Shown here: one piece after another, positions 35,564 through 49,040 of the stretch
Position numbering within the stretch: the stretch's first letter is position 1
Layout: each line of letters opens with the position of its first letter
Assembly (NCBI RefSeq): GCF_003086295.3
Contig: NC_092048.1
Span: 38,998,425 to 39,062,424 of the forward strand
Length of the DNA: 64,000 nt
Reading direction: 5' to 3'
DNA from: Arachis hypogaea
Taxonomy: Eukaryota; Streptophyta; Magnoliopsida; Fabales; Fabaceae
Program-made: the position numbers and the translations under genes
Notes under the pieces: generated by a model
What the model was told of the DNA's origin: nothing
Database searches by the model: none
The model's input: the letters and a program-made list of their open reading frames with translations, nothing else

Positions 35564-36506
35564 AGGGGTGTTTATAAAAAAATCAAAATGTGATTAACCG
35601 GTTAAAAAACTATAACCACATTTTAGTTAACCAATTTAATAAACTAATTTTAAAAATTATATCCATATTTTTTAGAATTGGTTAACAAAAACCAAATTAA
35701 AAAAAAAATGATTTTTAACTGGTTAACCAAAACGAAAACCAAATTAAAATCAAAACCTAATTTCAAAACGACAGTTCTTCCATATGCATATGGTACGGAT
35801 AGGACACAATTATGTATCCTCTTTCTCTTTGTCGTTACCATCAACGCGGTGTAAGATACAACCAAGAGTGGTGTTCACGTACCATACATGTCAAATTATG
35901 GTTGTAGAAATACTAATGGTTAAGTAGGAGTATTTTTTATTTAAAGAAATAAATAAACTGTTAATGATGCTTATTCATTTAATAATTATATCAGATATTC
36001 TTCTAATCATAATAATTATTATATATTTTATGAGGTTGACTTTGAACTTAATTATTTATTTAAATATTTTATTAAATAGGTTAATGAAAAGAAAGAAAAA
36101 AGTACACGTAAGGCATACTTTATGTTCACACTAGTAGAAAACTTTAAAGAACACAATTAAGAACTAAAAAAAATTTTCAAACCGTTATTAATTTATTATC
36201 TTCTTCCTGTTAATTTGTTATGTGCCGTAGCCTGTAGCCTCATTTGATGAACAAACTAAGCCATTATCGTATGTGACGGCTACTTTTTTTCCAAATATTA
36301 ATTTATGTAATTTATTAGGTGTAAAAACCAATTTTTTGGTGTAAAAACCGATTTTTTAGTGTAAAAATAAGTTTTTTAAAACTGGTTTTAATTTTAATAA
36401 CCAGTTTTATCATGTACAACCAATTTGGTTAATTAACCAAGATTATATTTTTGGTTAACAAAAAAACTGGTTTGATTTTTGGATTAACCAAACCATGAAT
36501 ACCCCT
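35564..36506. mobile_element. Non-autonomous hAT derivative, about 943 bp
   Basis: The left end AGGGGTGTTTATAAAA (35564) and right end AACCATGAATACCCCT (to 36506) form hAT-like termini. Internal ends carry AACCGGTT and GGTTAATTAACC motifs. The right 190 bp align well with 1860-2053 of the hAT element at the window start. Flanking 8-mers CCACACGA and ACACACAT match only partly (5 of 8), so the duplication is decayed or the borders are off by a few bases. No coding capacity. Confidence 0.65.
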
Positions 36507-36811
36507 ACACACATGACTCTGTATCTTTAGTTCTTAAGTAAACTCCCTTGCTGGGAGAGATGCAACAAACCCAACTCCAGGCGACCTAACAGTCTCAACC
36601 GTCGAGTCTCTCCGTTTGGAGCATCGCCACCTTTGTCTAGACAGCGTCGCCGTCGAACCGCCATCCTCTTCTCGAAGCAATCTTATGAATGATTATGTTA
36701 TGTTCTCTGTCATTAGATTTATGTTTTCATTGAGACTTATGTTATTGTTGATGGATAGAATTGTTATGTATGGAATTGTTATGCATGCTGGAATGCTGGA
36801 TTGTTGATGGG
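36507..36811. other. Short unassigned segment left of the solo LTR
   Basis: GC-moderate sequence with a 63-codon plus frame (36616-36807) but no recognised domain. It continues at 41350 on the other side of the solo LTR. Confidence 0.4.
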
Positions 36812-39800
36812 TGTAATACCCTAACTACCAAAGCTCACGCTTCCGGCTGCGTAACTCTGATAGCTCGGACATTACGACGACACTTATACTATTTAATACT
36901 AAAATATGAGCCTGTTTAAAACTTTAAACCGCAATACCGCTCCCAAAGATACTTCCGTTCGATAACGTACATCCATAAATACCATACAACTTACAAAAAC
37001 TCATAAAGAGTACATCCATATATATACATACCTATATATAAATAATATTACAAACATAATCCAATACAATTCCTATCCCTCTTACAGATTATATCAAGAT
37101 AAAGGCGAGGGTACAATAAACCATAACTAAAACAATATAGAGCATCACAACAACAATTAAATAAGCTCTTCGTAACTTCTGCGCCCATATCCTGAAAGGG
37201 GAAAAATGTAGGGGGGTGAGAACATCATCCTCGAAAGGGTTCTCAGTAGAGGGTTTTTGGGAATTACTGTAATAGGATACATAAAGATAATTGCACCAGT
37301 GACTCATAACCGTCTTATGCCTCTTTTAAAAAAACAACGGTTTACAATGAAAGTAAAGTCGGAAATCTTTTCAGAAAGAAGAACCGTTCAATTCTCAAAA
37401 ACTCAAAAGCCTTTCAAAACGGTTTATCTATGCGGAACCAAAATAGGCTTTCATATTTTATTCCAAATCAGAAACATAAACCGAAATCAACCATCGGTTT
37501 ATCTCATTCCAACCACGGCCCTAGGCCCAAACAATCCAACAATCAACCAATCACCACAGTCCAACAGAATCCCAGTAGCAAACACAAATAGGAAGTTCAA
37601 GCACAAACAAACAGTTATTACAAGTAGAACAATTAGCAATTAATCACATAGGCAAACCAAGTATAATATGCACACCCAACCAATGTCACACAAATGCATA
37701 TGATGCATGCCTGTCCCTAGTGGCTGATGATATCATCTGTCGGTTATAGAGCCAACCCGACAAGTCCTGGTAGCTAACCATTGGACTGTCCCTCTGTCGC
37801 GCATCCCCAACTCGAGTTATACTCATCATAAACTTAATCATAATCATGATCCATATCCATCACCTTCACTGGTGAATATTTACGGGGGCGAGCTCATCCG
37901 GGGCTTTCACAGTGCCCGGCCACACTTACGACATAGGGTCAACAGAGTATCAAGTCTCAACCTGGAGCACGTGGTGGCTAGCCACTGCTACTACCCAGGG
38001 AAACTCGTATCTCAGATAGTGGAAATGCAACATTCACATTTATCAATGATTCAGCATAAACATGCATTCAATCTCATCCATGGATCAACATCCATCTCAG
38101 CCATCCGGCTCACGGTTCATTCCAGAACCAGCCAATATTCATATCATACACAGCCATTCTGGCTCACGGTTCAATCCAGAACCAATCAATATGTATAAAC
38201 ATACACAGCCATTCCGGCTCTTAACAAAACAGCACTTCCACATTCAAAATCATCAACTTCATGAAATCGGCATTTAAGCCATAAATCATTTTCTCAATTC
38301 ATTTCACTTTGAAATCAAGTTTCAACTCTTTTCAGCCTTGGCTTTAAAGATCTCATTTCTCAAATTATCTCAGGCTCATAAGCCATTTTTACTCAAGGTA
38401 AATTCCCCTTTTAAAACAATGCCACTCTCGGCATCCTCTTTCCAAAACTTCCATAATCATGGTAAGTTAAAAGCCTCTTTGAGATATTCAAAATCACCCA
38501 TCCTACAATGGGATTTTATAACAAAAGTTTCTCGGCAGAGTCCCAAGTCTTTAGGGAAGGTCAACCTATATCAATTCCTTAAAATTCATTGAAACTATTA
38601 AAATCATGGATTCTCGGTTCAAGCAATTTAAACTGAATTTATTATGAAACCGACCATACAAAATCACAAGTTCCAACCCGGTCCTAAAATAAACTCATTT
38701 GAAACGGAACCGGTTCATTTGAATCAAATCACCTTCAGGTTTCTTTTTGGAATCCTTTTTTTCTAACTCTTCCAAAATGCCTCAAACTTAATTACTCAAT
38801 CAAAAGTCTAGATTCCTTTGAAATCACTAAAAGACCCTTTTTATATTGTAATCAATATTAGAGCATCATTCTTTCCTTCAGTGATTCAAATGGTAAAAAT
38901 AGTTCATTTCTAAATGGGCCGAACTCAACGCATAAAGTTCATTAAATAAATTAAGCTTGAAAACATAATTATTCTCTTAATAAATCACATAATACAATTT
39001 CTCAGATCCGGCCCTTTTTAAATAACTTTTCAAACACGACTAGGATTTTGCAGAAATTTCGGCAGCACCTCCCCTAAAACTTGGACTTTTGCCACCCGGT
39101 TCGGGTCCCAACTAAATCGTTTCTCATTCCTTTTCAACAGCTCAAAACCAGAAACCAATTCAAAGCAAGGTAAATTCCAACAGTCGCCTCAGTGGCATAT
39201 CTCGAGAAAACCATTTCAAAGTCAACTCAATATCAACCGATTTAACTCATTTCCAAAGCTTTAAAGAATCAGTTCAGCAATAAATAATTTATCAAAACCA
39301 AATCAATTAAAGCAACCCAGGCTGAATTTCAAGGGTATTCTATCTTTCACATCATCAAAATAATCAATTCAATTCAAATCAATCCTCAACGGATTAAACT
39401 CAGATTTCAAATATTTAAAGAATCAGCTTCAAAACATTACATTTCACAAAGCCGCACAACAACTCAGCCAAACCAACATTCATAAACATTCGAGTCAATC
39501 AAATAATACATAAGGCCGATACAATCACTAAATACACCATATCTCACATCAGTATCCATATGTAATAATTCCAATAATAAACTATAGTTTTCGGAAAGCG
39601 CCCCTACCTCAAAACGCAAATCTATAACCCAAAAGTCTCACAGAGTCCTTTCCGCCTCAACCCGAAATCAAAGGCAGCTTCAAAGCACAGCCCCACACAT
39701 TTCCGCAGCAGCACAAACAGCTCTAATTTACGACAAGCAACCTCAGTTACTAAATCTTAAGAACATTAATATCGTAAAGGCTTTAACACACGTACGTGAC

Positions 39801-41344
39801 ACTAACGCAGGATTTCGAAACATAATTACTCACCGAAACAACAAAATGAAGCAGCTGCGATTCCGGACCGACCCGGCAACAGCTCCGGTAGTGGCCAAAA
39901 GCTCCGGTGGGTCAACTATAATAACCACGCAGCATCAAAATCTTCTCGAAACCCAAAATGACAGAAACCACAAATGAAACCCTTACCGGCAACTTTTCCG
40001 GCGACGGCAGAAGTAGCCAGAACCTCTGGCAGTGGTTCCGGTGGCCTCAAAACTCCGGTAGCGGCGCTGTCAGACTCCGATGGTGTTTCAGGGCAGTTCT
40101 GGTGGCAGAAAGGTTTTCCGGCGACCATACACAGCAGACCCCCAACCACAGCAGCAGCTAGGAGACCGGCGGCCATGGCGGAAGACTCTGACGGCACGAC
40201 AGCAAGGGTGGTGGAACCATCCTCCATCATCGCGCAACCTCTCTCTCTTTTGGGCTCTCTCTTCTGTGACGGGAAGGGCAGCGACAGCCCGGCTCCTCAC
40301 GCGTGGCGGTCCGGCGCGGTGTCAGATGGCAGAGGCGATAGGGAGCACTGTGGGTTCAGCAAACAGCGGCGGTGGCTCCCCGTCTTGCCCTCTGTTCACG
40401 TTCTCCCTCTCTCGGACCAGATCGACGGCGGCTGCGCTCATCAGCGACGGCAGCGAGGCGACACCCCTCCTCGCGACGGCGTCCTCCTTCCTCGCGTGTC
40501 TCCCCTCTGTTCACAGACCTCCATTAACGGCGATGGCGAGGACCTCAACGGCGGTGACGAAGCGACTCCGACGGCGCATGAATCTTCTCCCTCTCGCCCT
40601 CCATTTCTCCCTCACTCTCCCATATGGCAACAAACAGCAGCGACGGTGCCTGTGGTACCCACCGGCGCTGCTCCCCCTTTCCCCTCTTCCCTCTACAGCT
40701 CGCTCCCGATCTCTCTCTTCCCTTGCTTTCTCTCATTCCCATACTTTCATTTTCCTTTCTTTCAGTGAGCTGAGTGTCTGTGTTCAGGATAAGGAGGTTG
40801 CGGCTGCTGATTGGGTTAGGGGAAGAGAGCAACTGGTTAGGGTTTAGCTGGGGGGTTAATTTGGTAATTTAGACAACAAGAATTAGGGTAATAGGGTTAG
40901 TTTTGTAATTTCAAATAAAAGTAGGGATAGTATAGTAATTAGATATAAATTTTAATCCAACAATAATAATGTATAGAAATACCACTTGCTCGTATTTCAC
41001 ATTTTATTTCCAATAAAATGTTCAAATCCAATAATTATAAATAATCTGATTAAATCCTTTATTTTTCCAAAGTAGCAGTATTAATATTTAAAATATTAAT
41101 TATTTAATCCATATCATATAGAAACCCTTATTATTTCACAACTACCAACTTTATAATTTGAATATAGAAAATAATCCAATAATTATAAAATTGGATAATA
41201 AATCATAACTTGTCTCAAATTCAATAAATCACAACTTGCCTTAATTATCTGTAATAAAAATAATTTTTGAAATTAAGGCTATAAATTTATATATGATTTG
41301 AGACTTGATCATAAAAATACTTTTCAAAGGTTCTGGGTCTTACA
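36812..41344 (-). repeat. Solo LTR of a Ty3-type element, minus orientation
   Basis: Plus-strand bounds TGTAATACCC (36812) and GGGTCTTACA (to 41344), i.e. TG...CA, with identical 5-bp duplications ATGGG on both sides (36807-36811 and 41345-41349). There is no internal region or second LTR, so this is an LTR-LTR recombination product. Sequence at 37725-37995 is the reverse complement of a block in the LTR at 54444 (56490-56830), including one CCTGG...CCAGG hairpin module, which gives the orientation. A GC-rich section at 39830-40860 holds overlapping open frames of up to 264 codons on both strands, with low-complexity composition and no domain. Confidence 0.88.
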
Positions 41345-42697
41345 ATGGGATTGTTATAAATTTATGTATTCCTTCTTGAGTGTAGTATTGAAACCCTTTG
41401 TTTGCATGTGCTTTTAGATTTATGTTTTCAATCCATTGGTTCTTACTTCCACAGATTTAATAACGTTATTTTGTATATTACATTCCTCTTTGTTCCACCA
41501 TGTTGTGTTGGGCTCGTTGCTTAAAAAAACATTACATTCTTTTGCTGCGTTGTGTTGTACTTACTATCATTTAGAGAGTACTTATTCTTTGGTTTTTTGT
41601 TCTTTTTATTTCCTTCTATTTTCAGACACCAAATAATATATTACAAATTACATATTCAGATTGAATTTTGTTCTCATACTTTAGATATTGTAGTTAGATT
41701 TTTGGTAAATTATCCTTGTTAAAGTTTCTAGCATAATAATCCTTAGAAATAGGTGGTTTCTTGCCATTCATGATTTCTGAAAAATAAACAAATAAATAAT
41801 GGAAAAAGGGAATGTGCTGCATTGTTGTTTTGGACTATTGCAGTGAGCTTGTTCTATTTTAATCATTTCTTATTATAGGTAAAATTTACATCAATGAATC
41901 ATTGACTTTTTATAGGTAAAAGTATCTTAACAATTATCGGGTTCATCAAATTGTGTTTGCAGAGATTTCAATTGTTGGAGGTTTTCTGTGTTAGTCAGGC
42001 AAATCGTTCATTGCGCAATCCGCAGTCAAAATGATTATATATAAACTTTTTACATACCTACATGTACAAACATCAACAATTATTTATATTTTTATCTAAA
42101 TAGATTTTGTCCGTAGTCCAGCCACGTTAACTGGCATTTAGCACTTAATTACTATAAAAACACCATGTACACACACATGTACACAACACCACACAATTTA
42201 TTATCTCTTACCATGCACATAGTTCGCACTTCATTTGAATACCTAACCCCTAAGTACACATGAAAGACTAATTTTCAATTGCCAGCAAAGTTAAATTCAT
42301 TCTTTATTAAATTAAATTGTTTGGACTAATATATTTAACTTATCATATACTGTGAATGATAGCATCTCCTTTGATGTATAATTAACATTTGCCGAAAAAC
42401 TTTTAACATGGTATATTAATATGATATCATATAATGTTTTAATGACTACAACGACAAAATGTTATCTCTTGTCAATTACTTTTCTATTATATATTTATGA
42501 ATTCAAATGCAAAACTTGAAAGGAAAACAATACATTAACCATCCAAAGAAAAGGGACAGCAACATAAATGTATGTTTGAACCCAAAGGATAACATCATTT
42601 TCTATAAACCACATAGTGAAAGCTTTTTATTTAGCGTCAACAAATGCGATGGATTTTATTTTATTAATGCCCGAGTAAGCATTAAGAGAACACAACC
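41345..42697. other. AT-rich DNA without recognisable gene
   Basis: No domain-bearing frame on either strand. It lies downstream (3') of the minus-strand RPA70-like pseudogene. Confidence 0.5.
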
Positions 42698-45585
42698 TCA
42701 GAAGTCTATGCCAGTAGGATGGTTGGTATCGTTCGTTAAATATTTCTCAAATGCAAGAAGATTCATAGTTGCAGCCGATGGAATCTGAAAAGAGCCGCCA
42801 CACCCAGTTCTAACACAGATCTGTTTCACAGGGGTGTTGGAGACCGTGGCATCACAGTCAATGGTGAAGATAGCTGCGTCCTTTGAGTTAGGAATCGTGT
42901 TCGAAGCAACCAGGCCGTCCTCGCTACAATACTCGTCTACATCCTTGTCGCAATCGGTTGATACGTTGGCCAGGTTCAGGATGTCAGCCTACGAGATACA
43001 AAAATGGCAGGATGAAAACTATGTATATATAGAAAGGAATGTAGTACTTTTGATTTATAAAGGCAACCACGAACGCAAGGTTAAAATAGTCCAACATGCT
43101 AACCAGATTAATCTGATTTTGAGCAATAAGGGAGTTAGTAATGCCAGGATCGGAACAGATCCTAGAAACTGTTATAACGCAAGGTTGAAATTTATTTGGA
43201 CTGTCTAGCCTTGCAGTCAGCTTGAAAAGAAGCATCTTTCCAAGTAAAGTATTAAGCTCTTATAGGAAATAATCCCTTTCATAACCCTTCACTTGCAAAA
43301 GGGAAAATGTCAGTCTTCCATAATTGAGTTAAGAAGGTTATCGAAAATGAATTCGAAAAGCATGCACCTTAGTGACGAAAACACACCGAAGATCAGCAGC
43401 AGAGACACCAAGAAACTTAGAAGTAGAATTCTCGAAAAGTACAAAAGTAGCTGTATCAGATTCATCGACAACTCGAACCTGGACGCAAAACCTTCAAGCA
43501 ATAAAAAATAAGCCATCAACACTTAGAATGTAGTTATTGTGGGTAGGCTTAATTGGCAAGTGACAATTTAAATGTATGTTATCTTAAAGATACGTTAAAA
43601 TCCATATCAACACATATGCTAGTCTCGCAAAACATTTATTTTTACCTCACAAAACTTTGGATAAATTACTTAATTATGAACATTCATATTAGAAAAGATC
43701 ACACAACAAAAGGTTTTAACTATTTCTTCAAGATACACTACAAATACACAAATGCATCAGTAAATACGATTATTGACCTTGCAATAAATGCAGAACTGTA
43801 AACATCACGCTTGGCACAGTAAAACTGATCGGTTAGGGCCTCAAGACCTTACGTACAGCGCTTGTAAGCCTTATACCACCATGCATGATTCTTATCAATA
43901 TTGATGACGGTCCCACACGTGACATAAGTTGCTTTCTACAGTTCAGAAGGGACAAAAAAATAGAAACTAAGTCAAATTTTCTTTGAATAAGATGAGATAT
44001 AATTGCATCCCCATGTAATAATTTAAACCATAGAGACCAATGATAGATCAAAAAGTCCACCAACGGCATATCAAACAGAATACATCAAAATAAGTTTAAA
44101 ATAGGCATGACCAAATAACACACACCTCAACCATTTCTTTTATTTGAGCAATTGATGCATATGGGGTAAGGGTAAGGAAATCATCCATCGGAGAATGCCT
44201 TACAACGTCGGTGCTATATTTGTCCCCAAGTCGAATCAGCCTTGTGTGCACACAAATGTTAACAAAAGCAAATGACACATAAGTTTTAATCGATGGAACC
44301 AGTTTTCCCACGTAACAGAACAAGACAGAATGCCCTATTAAAGAGACCCACCTTTGGCGGAACTTCTTGACCACCTTAATATCAGCATTCACGAAGATCT
44401 TTGTAGTGAAGTTGGTGTTCGTAATCATCATCACACCTAGAACACGTTTTTTTTTTTTATAGAAGTAGTTGGTTACATAGAAGAATTAGAATATAAGGCA
44501 AAATAGAACTTCAACTATGCTTGAAAGAAAAATTTTTTTAGGTAACAATGAGTAGCCTAAGTATATGAATAAAAATTGTTACCAGAATAAAACATGCTAT
44601 GACACACAACGTCCGTTCATGAACTGTAATGTTTAAAAAAATTACTAGGTTACCATTATAGAACTTCATTTTTGCAAATTGAAGTATGACTATATACTCA
44701 ATAGCCTTGTTAGCCTCAAGTTGTGTGACAAAGTCAGATGCATAATTCTCTCATAATGTGCATCATAACTTCTCGTTTCCACTTTGGATCCCCAGGCATT
44801 TTTATCTTGATATAAAAAAAACAATAAAATCAAAAGACATTAAATCAGTCGACATTATGAAACTCGCGATTAACGGCCATCGTAAACGTTTATCCCAAAG
44901 AGAAAGAGAGAAAGCTAACCTAAGATCGTTGAGCTTAATTTTCATGTAATGCGATTTCTTTTCCTTTTTTCAAAGGGTATAAGATAACTTTTTGTTGATA
45001 GGAGACCTATGAAATCTAAACAATACAATACAGTACAACATCAAGTAAAAAAAACTTGGAACGGCGACTGGTGAAATATGATGGTTCGTTACATATAGAT
45101 AGATCAATGTGATAAGAGAAATGTGCGTGACACAACAAACAAAAACATATACATACCAATAAGATACATGTCATCTCTGATTGAAGAAATGATATCCTTT
45201 GTGGGCAAAAACTCAAAAGACTCATTCGGGATATCTGTCTTATCTACACGTGAAACCAAGGTGTCCCTCTTAAATATGGTCCTCATGTCATGCTTAGTAG
45301 GCTTGAAATTCAAAGTATTAGAGTCAATTGTAAGATTAGACAGCATATACACCTTCCCCTCTTCAACAAATGGCTTAAACAGACAGTAACGAATATATCG
45401 TATCAAACAGAAGTACTCTTGTTAATTACAACCAATTCCATTGAAGGGTTGGAGTTACTCTTGTCATAAGAGGGTAACTTCCACATCCTTAATATTCTGA
45501 CTTTTATATACCACTTCTTATCGAGAATGGATGATATATCTTTAATTGCATCAAAAATGTGTTCCATATATTTGATATTCGACAT
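42698..45585 (-). pseudogene. RPA70-like (DUF223 OB-fold) gene, multi-exon, decayed
   Basis: RPA70 proteins bind single-stranded DNA through OB folds. From ATG at 45585, exons on the minus strand give KWYIKVRILRMWKLPSYDKS, then LFKPFVEEGKVYMLSNLTI and FEFLPTKDI (to about 45157), which is the DUF223 N-terminal OB fold. Next come NYASDFVTQLEANKAIEYIV (about 44750), TNTNFTTKIFVNADIKVVKK (44420 area) and DDFLTLTPYASIAQIKEM (44170 area). The C-terminal OB fold follows: GTVINIDKNHAWWYKAYKRC (43900 area), VVDESDTATFVLFENS (43460 area) and KMLLFKLTARLDSPNKF (43230 area). The last exon runs to a stop at 42700-42698. A two-base frame error near 45410 and weak intron borders suggest a pseudogene. Such genes are often multiplied in plants, sometimes by Helitrons. 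Confidence 0.75.
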
Positions 45586-45866
45586 GGTACAACTTGAAAG
45601 AAGATAATGAGATGACAAACTTAAAAACCTTGCTCAAGTTGTTTAAAGATATCAAGAATCCTTTAAGCTGTGTTTATTTAATTGGACAAAAAAAATATTT
45701 CAAATAATATAACAATAACAATAATAATCAAATTTCAAATTAAAAATAACCCTAACACTACGCTATACATTAGACAAATGGTTAACAGTTAGGAAGAGAG
45801 CATATATTTCGAATTCCAAATCACTTGAGTGACGGAAACAAAAATAATAATAACAATTATAATAGA

Positions 45867-45903
<37 letters not shown>

Positions 45904-47656
45904 GCAATAATAGTAATTATAATAACAATAATAATAATATTAATAACCATCATAATAATAAGAACAAAACAAATAAAAATAATGATGTTAATAATTAAAA
46001 ATAAATACTATTAATAAGGTTAACAAATATTAATTAAACCGGATTGTAAGTTGATAAAATTCAATAAGAAACGTGTATATAAATCACAATATTTCGACAG
46101 TGTATCGAATAAAGATTTCGGCACTCCACACCAGGATTAACGTATAGCATCCAAACATATGAAAACAAATTTATTTATTAACAACATAGAAATCTAAGTA
46201 TTACATTAGAACGAATATTAATGATATGAATAATTGCCACAATAATCATCAACAGCTAGATGATTCACAAAAATTAAAATGTCAATGAACCACACGAATA
46301 CGAACAACAATAATAAAGAACTATAGAAATATAACACGTACTAATCACCATAATTGTACTTTCGAACATATACGACACATATATAATATAAAGAATTTCA
46401 TTTTTTATTATACTGCCATAAAAAAGTGTAACACAAATTTAAAATAAATATTGTAATATTTTATATTTTAATATAATTATAAATAACACAGTAAAGTATA
46501 AGATATTGCTCATATGGTTATCGTTATAAGCCAAGAGATAAACGACAAGCAAATAAAAATAATACTGACCAATATCAAAGTGTTAGAGTAACTCTCTGTG
46601 CGTCCATGAGTCATGGGTGCAGATAATTTATAGGGAACAGAAGTGATCGCATTAATTAAGGTGCATCCATCTAACTTTAACAAAGATCAGCGAACACAAT
46701 TTTTGACACTCTAAAAATATTTAATGCATGATTGAAAAAAATGTTGCTAACATGAATTGTGGTTAAATTTGGATTACTTACTTAGTTGAGCACTAACCTC
46801 CGTAATTATTCAAATTAATCAAAATCAAATTAATCAATTAATCGAATATATTGGTAATTGGGTTTATATTGGTATTGGTATTGGTATTTATATCAGTATT
46901 ATTCATATTCATATTCATATTAATATGCATATGTATATAGTTCGTATATGGATTTATACATATCTAAATGCATGCATCTAATATCTATATCTAATCTAAT
47001 TTAATATCTAAAATCTAATATTGAATATCTAATAACCATGGTGAATATCAAATATAATCCATGTGATCTATGTAATTTAATTTACTTTGAACAACCAAAT
47101 AACCCAGATGAATAGAGTAATGACATGAAATATGCTCAAAATAAGTTGAGGGTGGAAGCATTAGAGTAACATAGGAACAGGAATAAAAATTAAAATAGCA
47201 TCAATCTTGAATATTCTAGATACACAACAATTCAATTTCAATAGTTAATAACTTAGTAGAACAGGTTACTGACAAATGTTTAATAGATGAATAAAATACT
47301 ATCAACATAGTCAGTGTATTATTTATTATCCTTTCATGTATTTTTATTTAACCTTCGGATTGCTACCTGTGTGAACTCAATGTGCGTGTTGAAGACTACG
47401 TTAACATGTAATTACCTTTTCGTACTGAATATATAGGCGGAACACATGGGGGAAAGATTATGTGACAAATTTGGCAAAGGTAACATACATACAATATATA
47501 ATATATTAATAAAGAACCATGTATATACATTATATATATATATATATGAAGAAGGCAGTGTTAGAAAGCTTGGGTGCAACGCAAATTGCCCTGAAAATGT
47601 TTTGTGTTTTTCTTTCTCTATTCACAGTAACTGTTTTTATAAAGTTAACTAAATCA
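45586..47656. other. Upstream region of the RPA70-like gene, AT-rich, with AAT microsatellite
   Basis: Interrupted (AAT)n tract at 45866-45962. A TATAAATT box on the minus strand at 46632-46625, about 1 kb before the ATG, could be the gene's promoter with a 5' intron between. GGTATT and TTCATA short tandem repeats lie at 46855-46925. No other coding signal. Confidence 0.45.
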
Positions 47657-48557
47657 GGGTGTGTTTGGCAAAGGCATTGGGAAAGAGAGAAGTGCGTTTG
47701 AGTTTCTTGAACGTTTCATTTTTTTGCTTGGCAACTTTTTATCCATCTAAACGCAGAAATGATTCTACCTCTGAACGCACGTTCATGTGAAATTTTGTAA
47801 CTTCTACGTTCACATTCTTGGTGGCTATTACCATTGTGAGATTAAGTGAAAATTTTATTTTATTTTTTAACCAACCCTACACTTGATTTGTTTCTATAAA
47901 AAGGATACTAGTAACTATTAACTTCATAGTATTTCTTTGTAGTCATTTCTAGTTCTTCATATTTTTTCGATCCAATTTTTATTCATCAACATCTTTCAAA
48001 TTTGTTTCAATCAATAGTACGATGAATAATTATTTTTTTAATATTTTTAATATTCTCTTGCATATTTTATTTTTTATGTTATTTTATGATTTTTTTTCTG
48101 TCATATGATCAATATTTTTATATTTTTTGTGTAGTGTTCTAATTACACATAATTTATATGATAAAATTTTTTTATTGATATGATAAATATTTGTATATTG
48201 TTTTTTATACTATAACATTATTCAATTTTTTTTAATTGTAGCATAAAACATGTTTTGTTAACTCTTATATGTAACTTTAATTTAATAAGTAAGTAATCAT
48301 TTGATTATAAATTAATTAAAAAGATCTGTTTCAATATCTAAATTAAGATATTTAAATTGATATCTCTTTTAATAATTTTTCATGTAAAAGTGATTTTGAG
48401 TAGTATAATCAAAAAATTTATTTTACTATAATTCATTTAAATATAAAGATTACCAAACATAAATCAAATTAAAACAAACTGACTTTTGATAAAAAATAAT
48501 TTTGCAACATCAATTTTATGAAAACATCAATTTGCAAACTGTGGCCCAAACACACAC
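47657..48557. mobile_element. Candidate MITE, about 0.9 kb
   Basis: Left GGGTGTGTTTGGCAAAG (47657) and right, reversed, GTGTGTGTTTGGGCCAC share a 10-bp inverted GTGTGTTTGG. This start is common in Tourist-like MITEs. The possible 3-bp targets (TCA and TTA) do not match, so the call is weak. Confidence 0.35.
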
Positions 48558-49032
48558 TTAGTTTATTTTTTCGAACAGAACTATCCATATACCAAGTTGT
48601 AAACTATGACCCAAACACATAACAGCAATATCCATAGACCAAGTTGCGTACATATCCGTGTATGTGGCTCGATAAAATATCAAATAGATAACACATGATA
48701 ATAAACACACCAATTCTTTAGCGAATAAACCGCTAGCCTGATGACGCTCCATGTACGAAGCATATGGTCATGACAAAAAGTTCTCCATCCCTTTCCAAAA
48801 TATTACTCTTGTGGCCGATATAAAACCCGCAAAATTAGTAAATAATTAGCTAATAAATTAATTATTAATAAAAAAATTAGAAAAATAGAATTTTATAGTT
48901 TAATGAGTTAGAGCTAATTAAAATAAAAATTTTGACACTAATTTTAAAGAATTTGGCCCAAGATTGGACCGAACGGGCCGAACCGATTGAACCGGACCCA
49001 AGTGGGGCCAAGCCCACCAACCTAACCCCATG

Positions 49033-49040
49033 TATATAAG
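49033..49040 (+). promoter_or_regulatory. LTR TATA box
   Basis: TATATAAG about 100 bp upstream of the conserved leader block at 49137-49192, the same arrangement as in the LTR at 17014. Confidence 0.5.

Noticed and set aside
39974..40847. Open frames of 264 and 255 codons as a gene
   Set aside because: They overlap each other in different frames, are low-complexity Pro/Ser/Arg/Gly, have no domain, and lie inside a TSD-proven solo LTR, antisense to it.
42834..43208. Plus-strand 124-codon frame
   Set aside because: Antisense to recognisable C-terminal exons of the RPA70-like gene.
45829..46014. Isoleucine-rich 61-codon frame
   Set aside because: Translation of the interrupted AAT repeat upstream of the RPA70-like gene.
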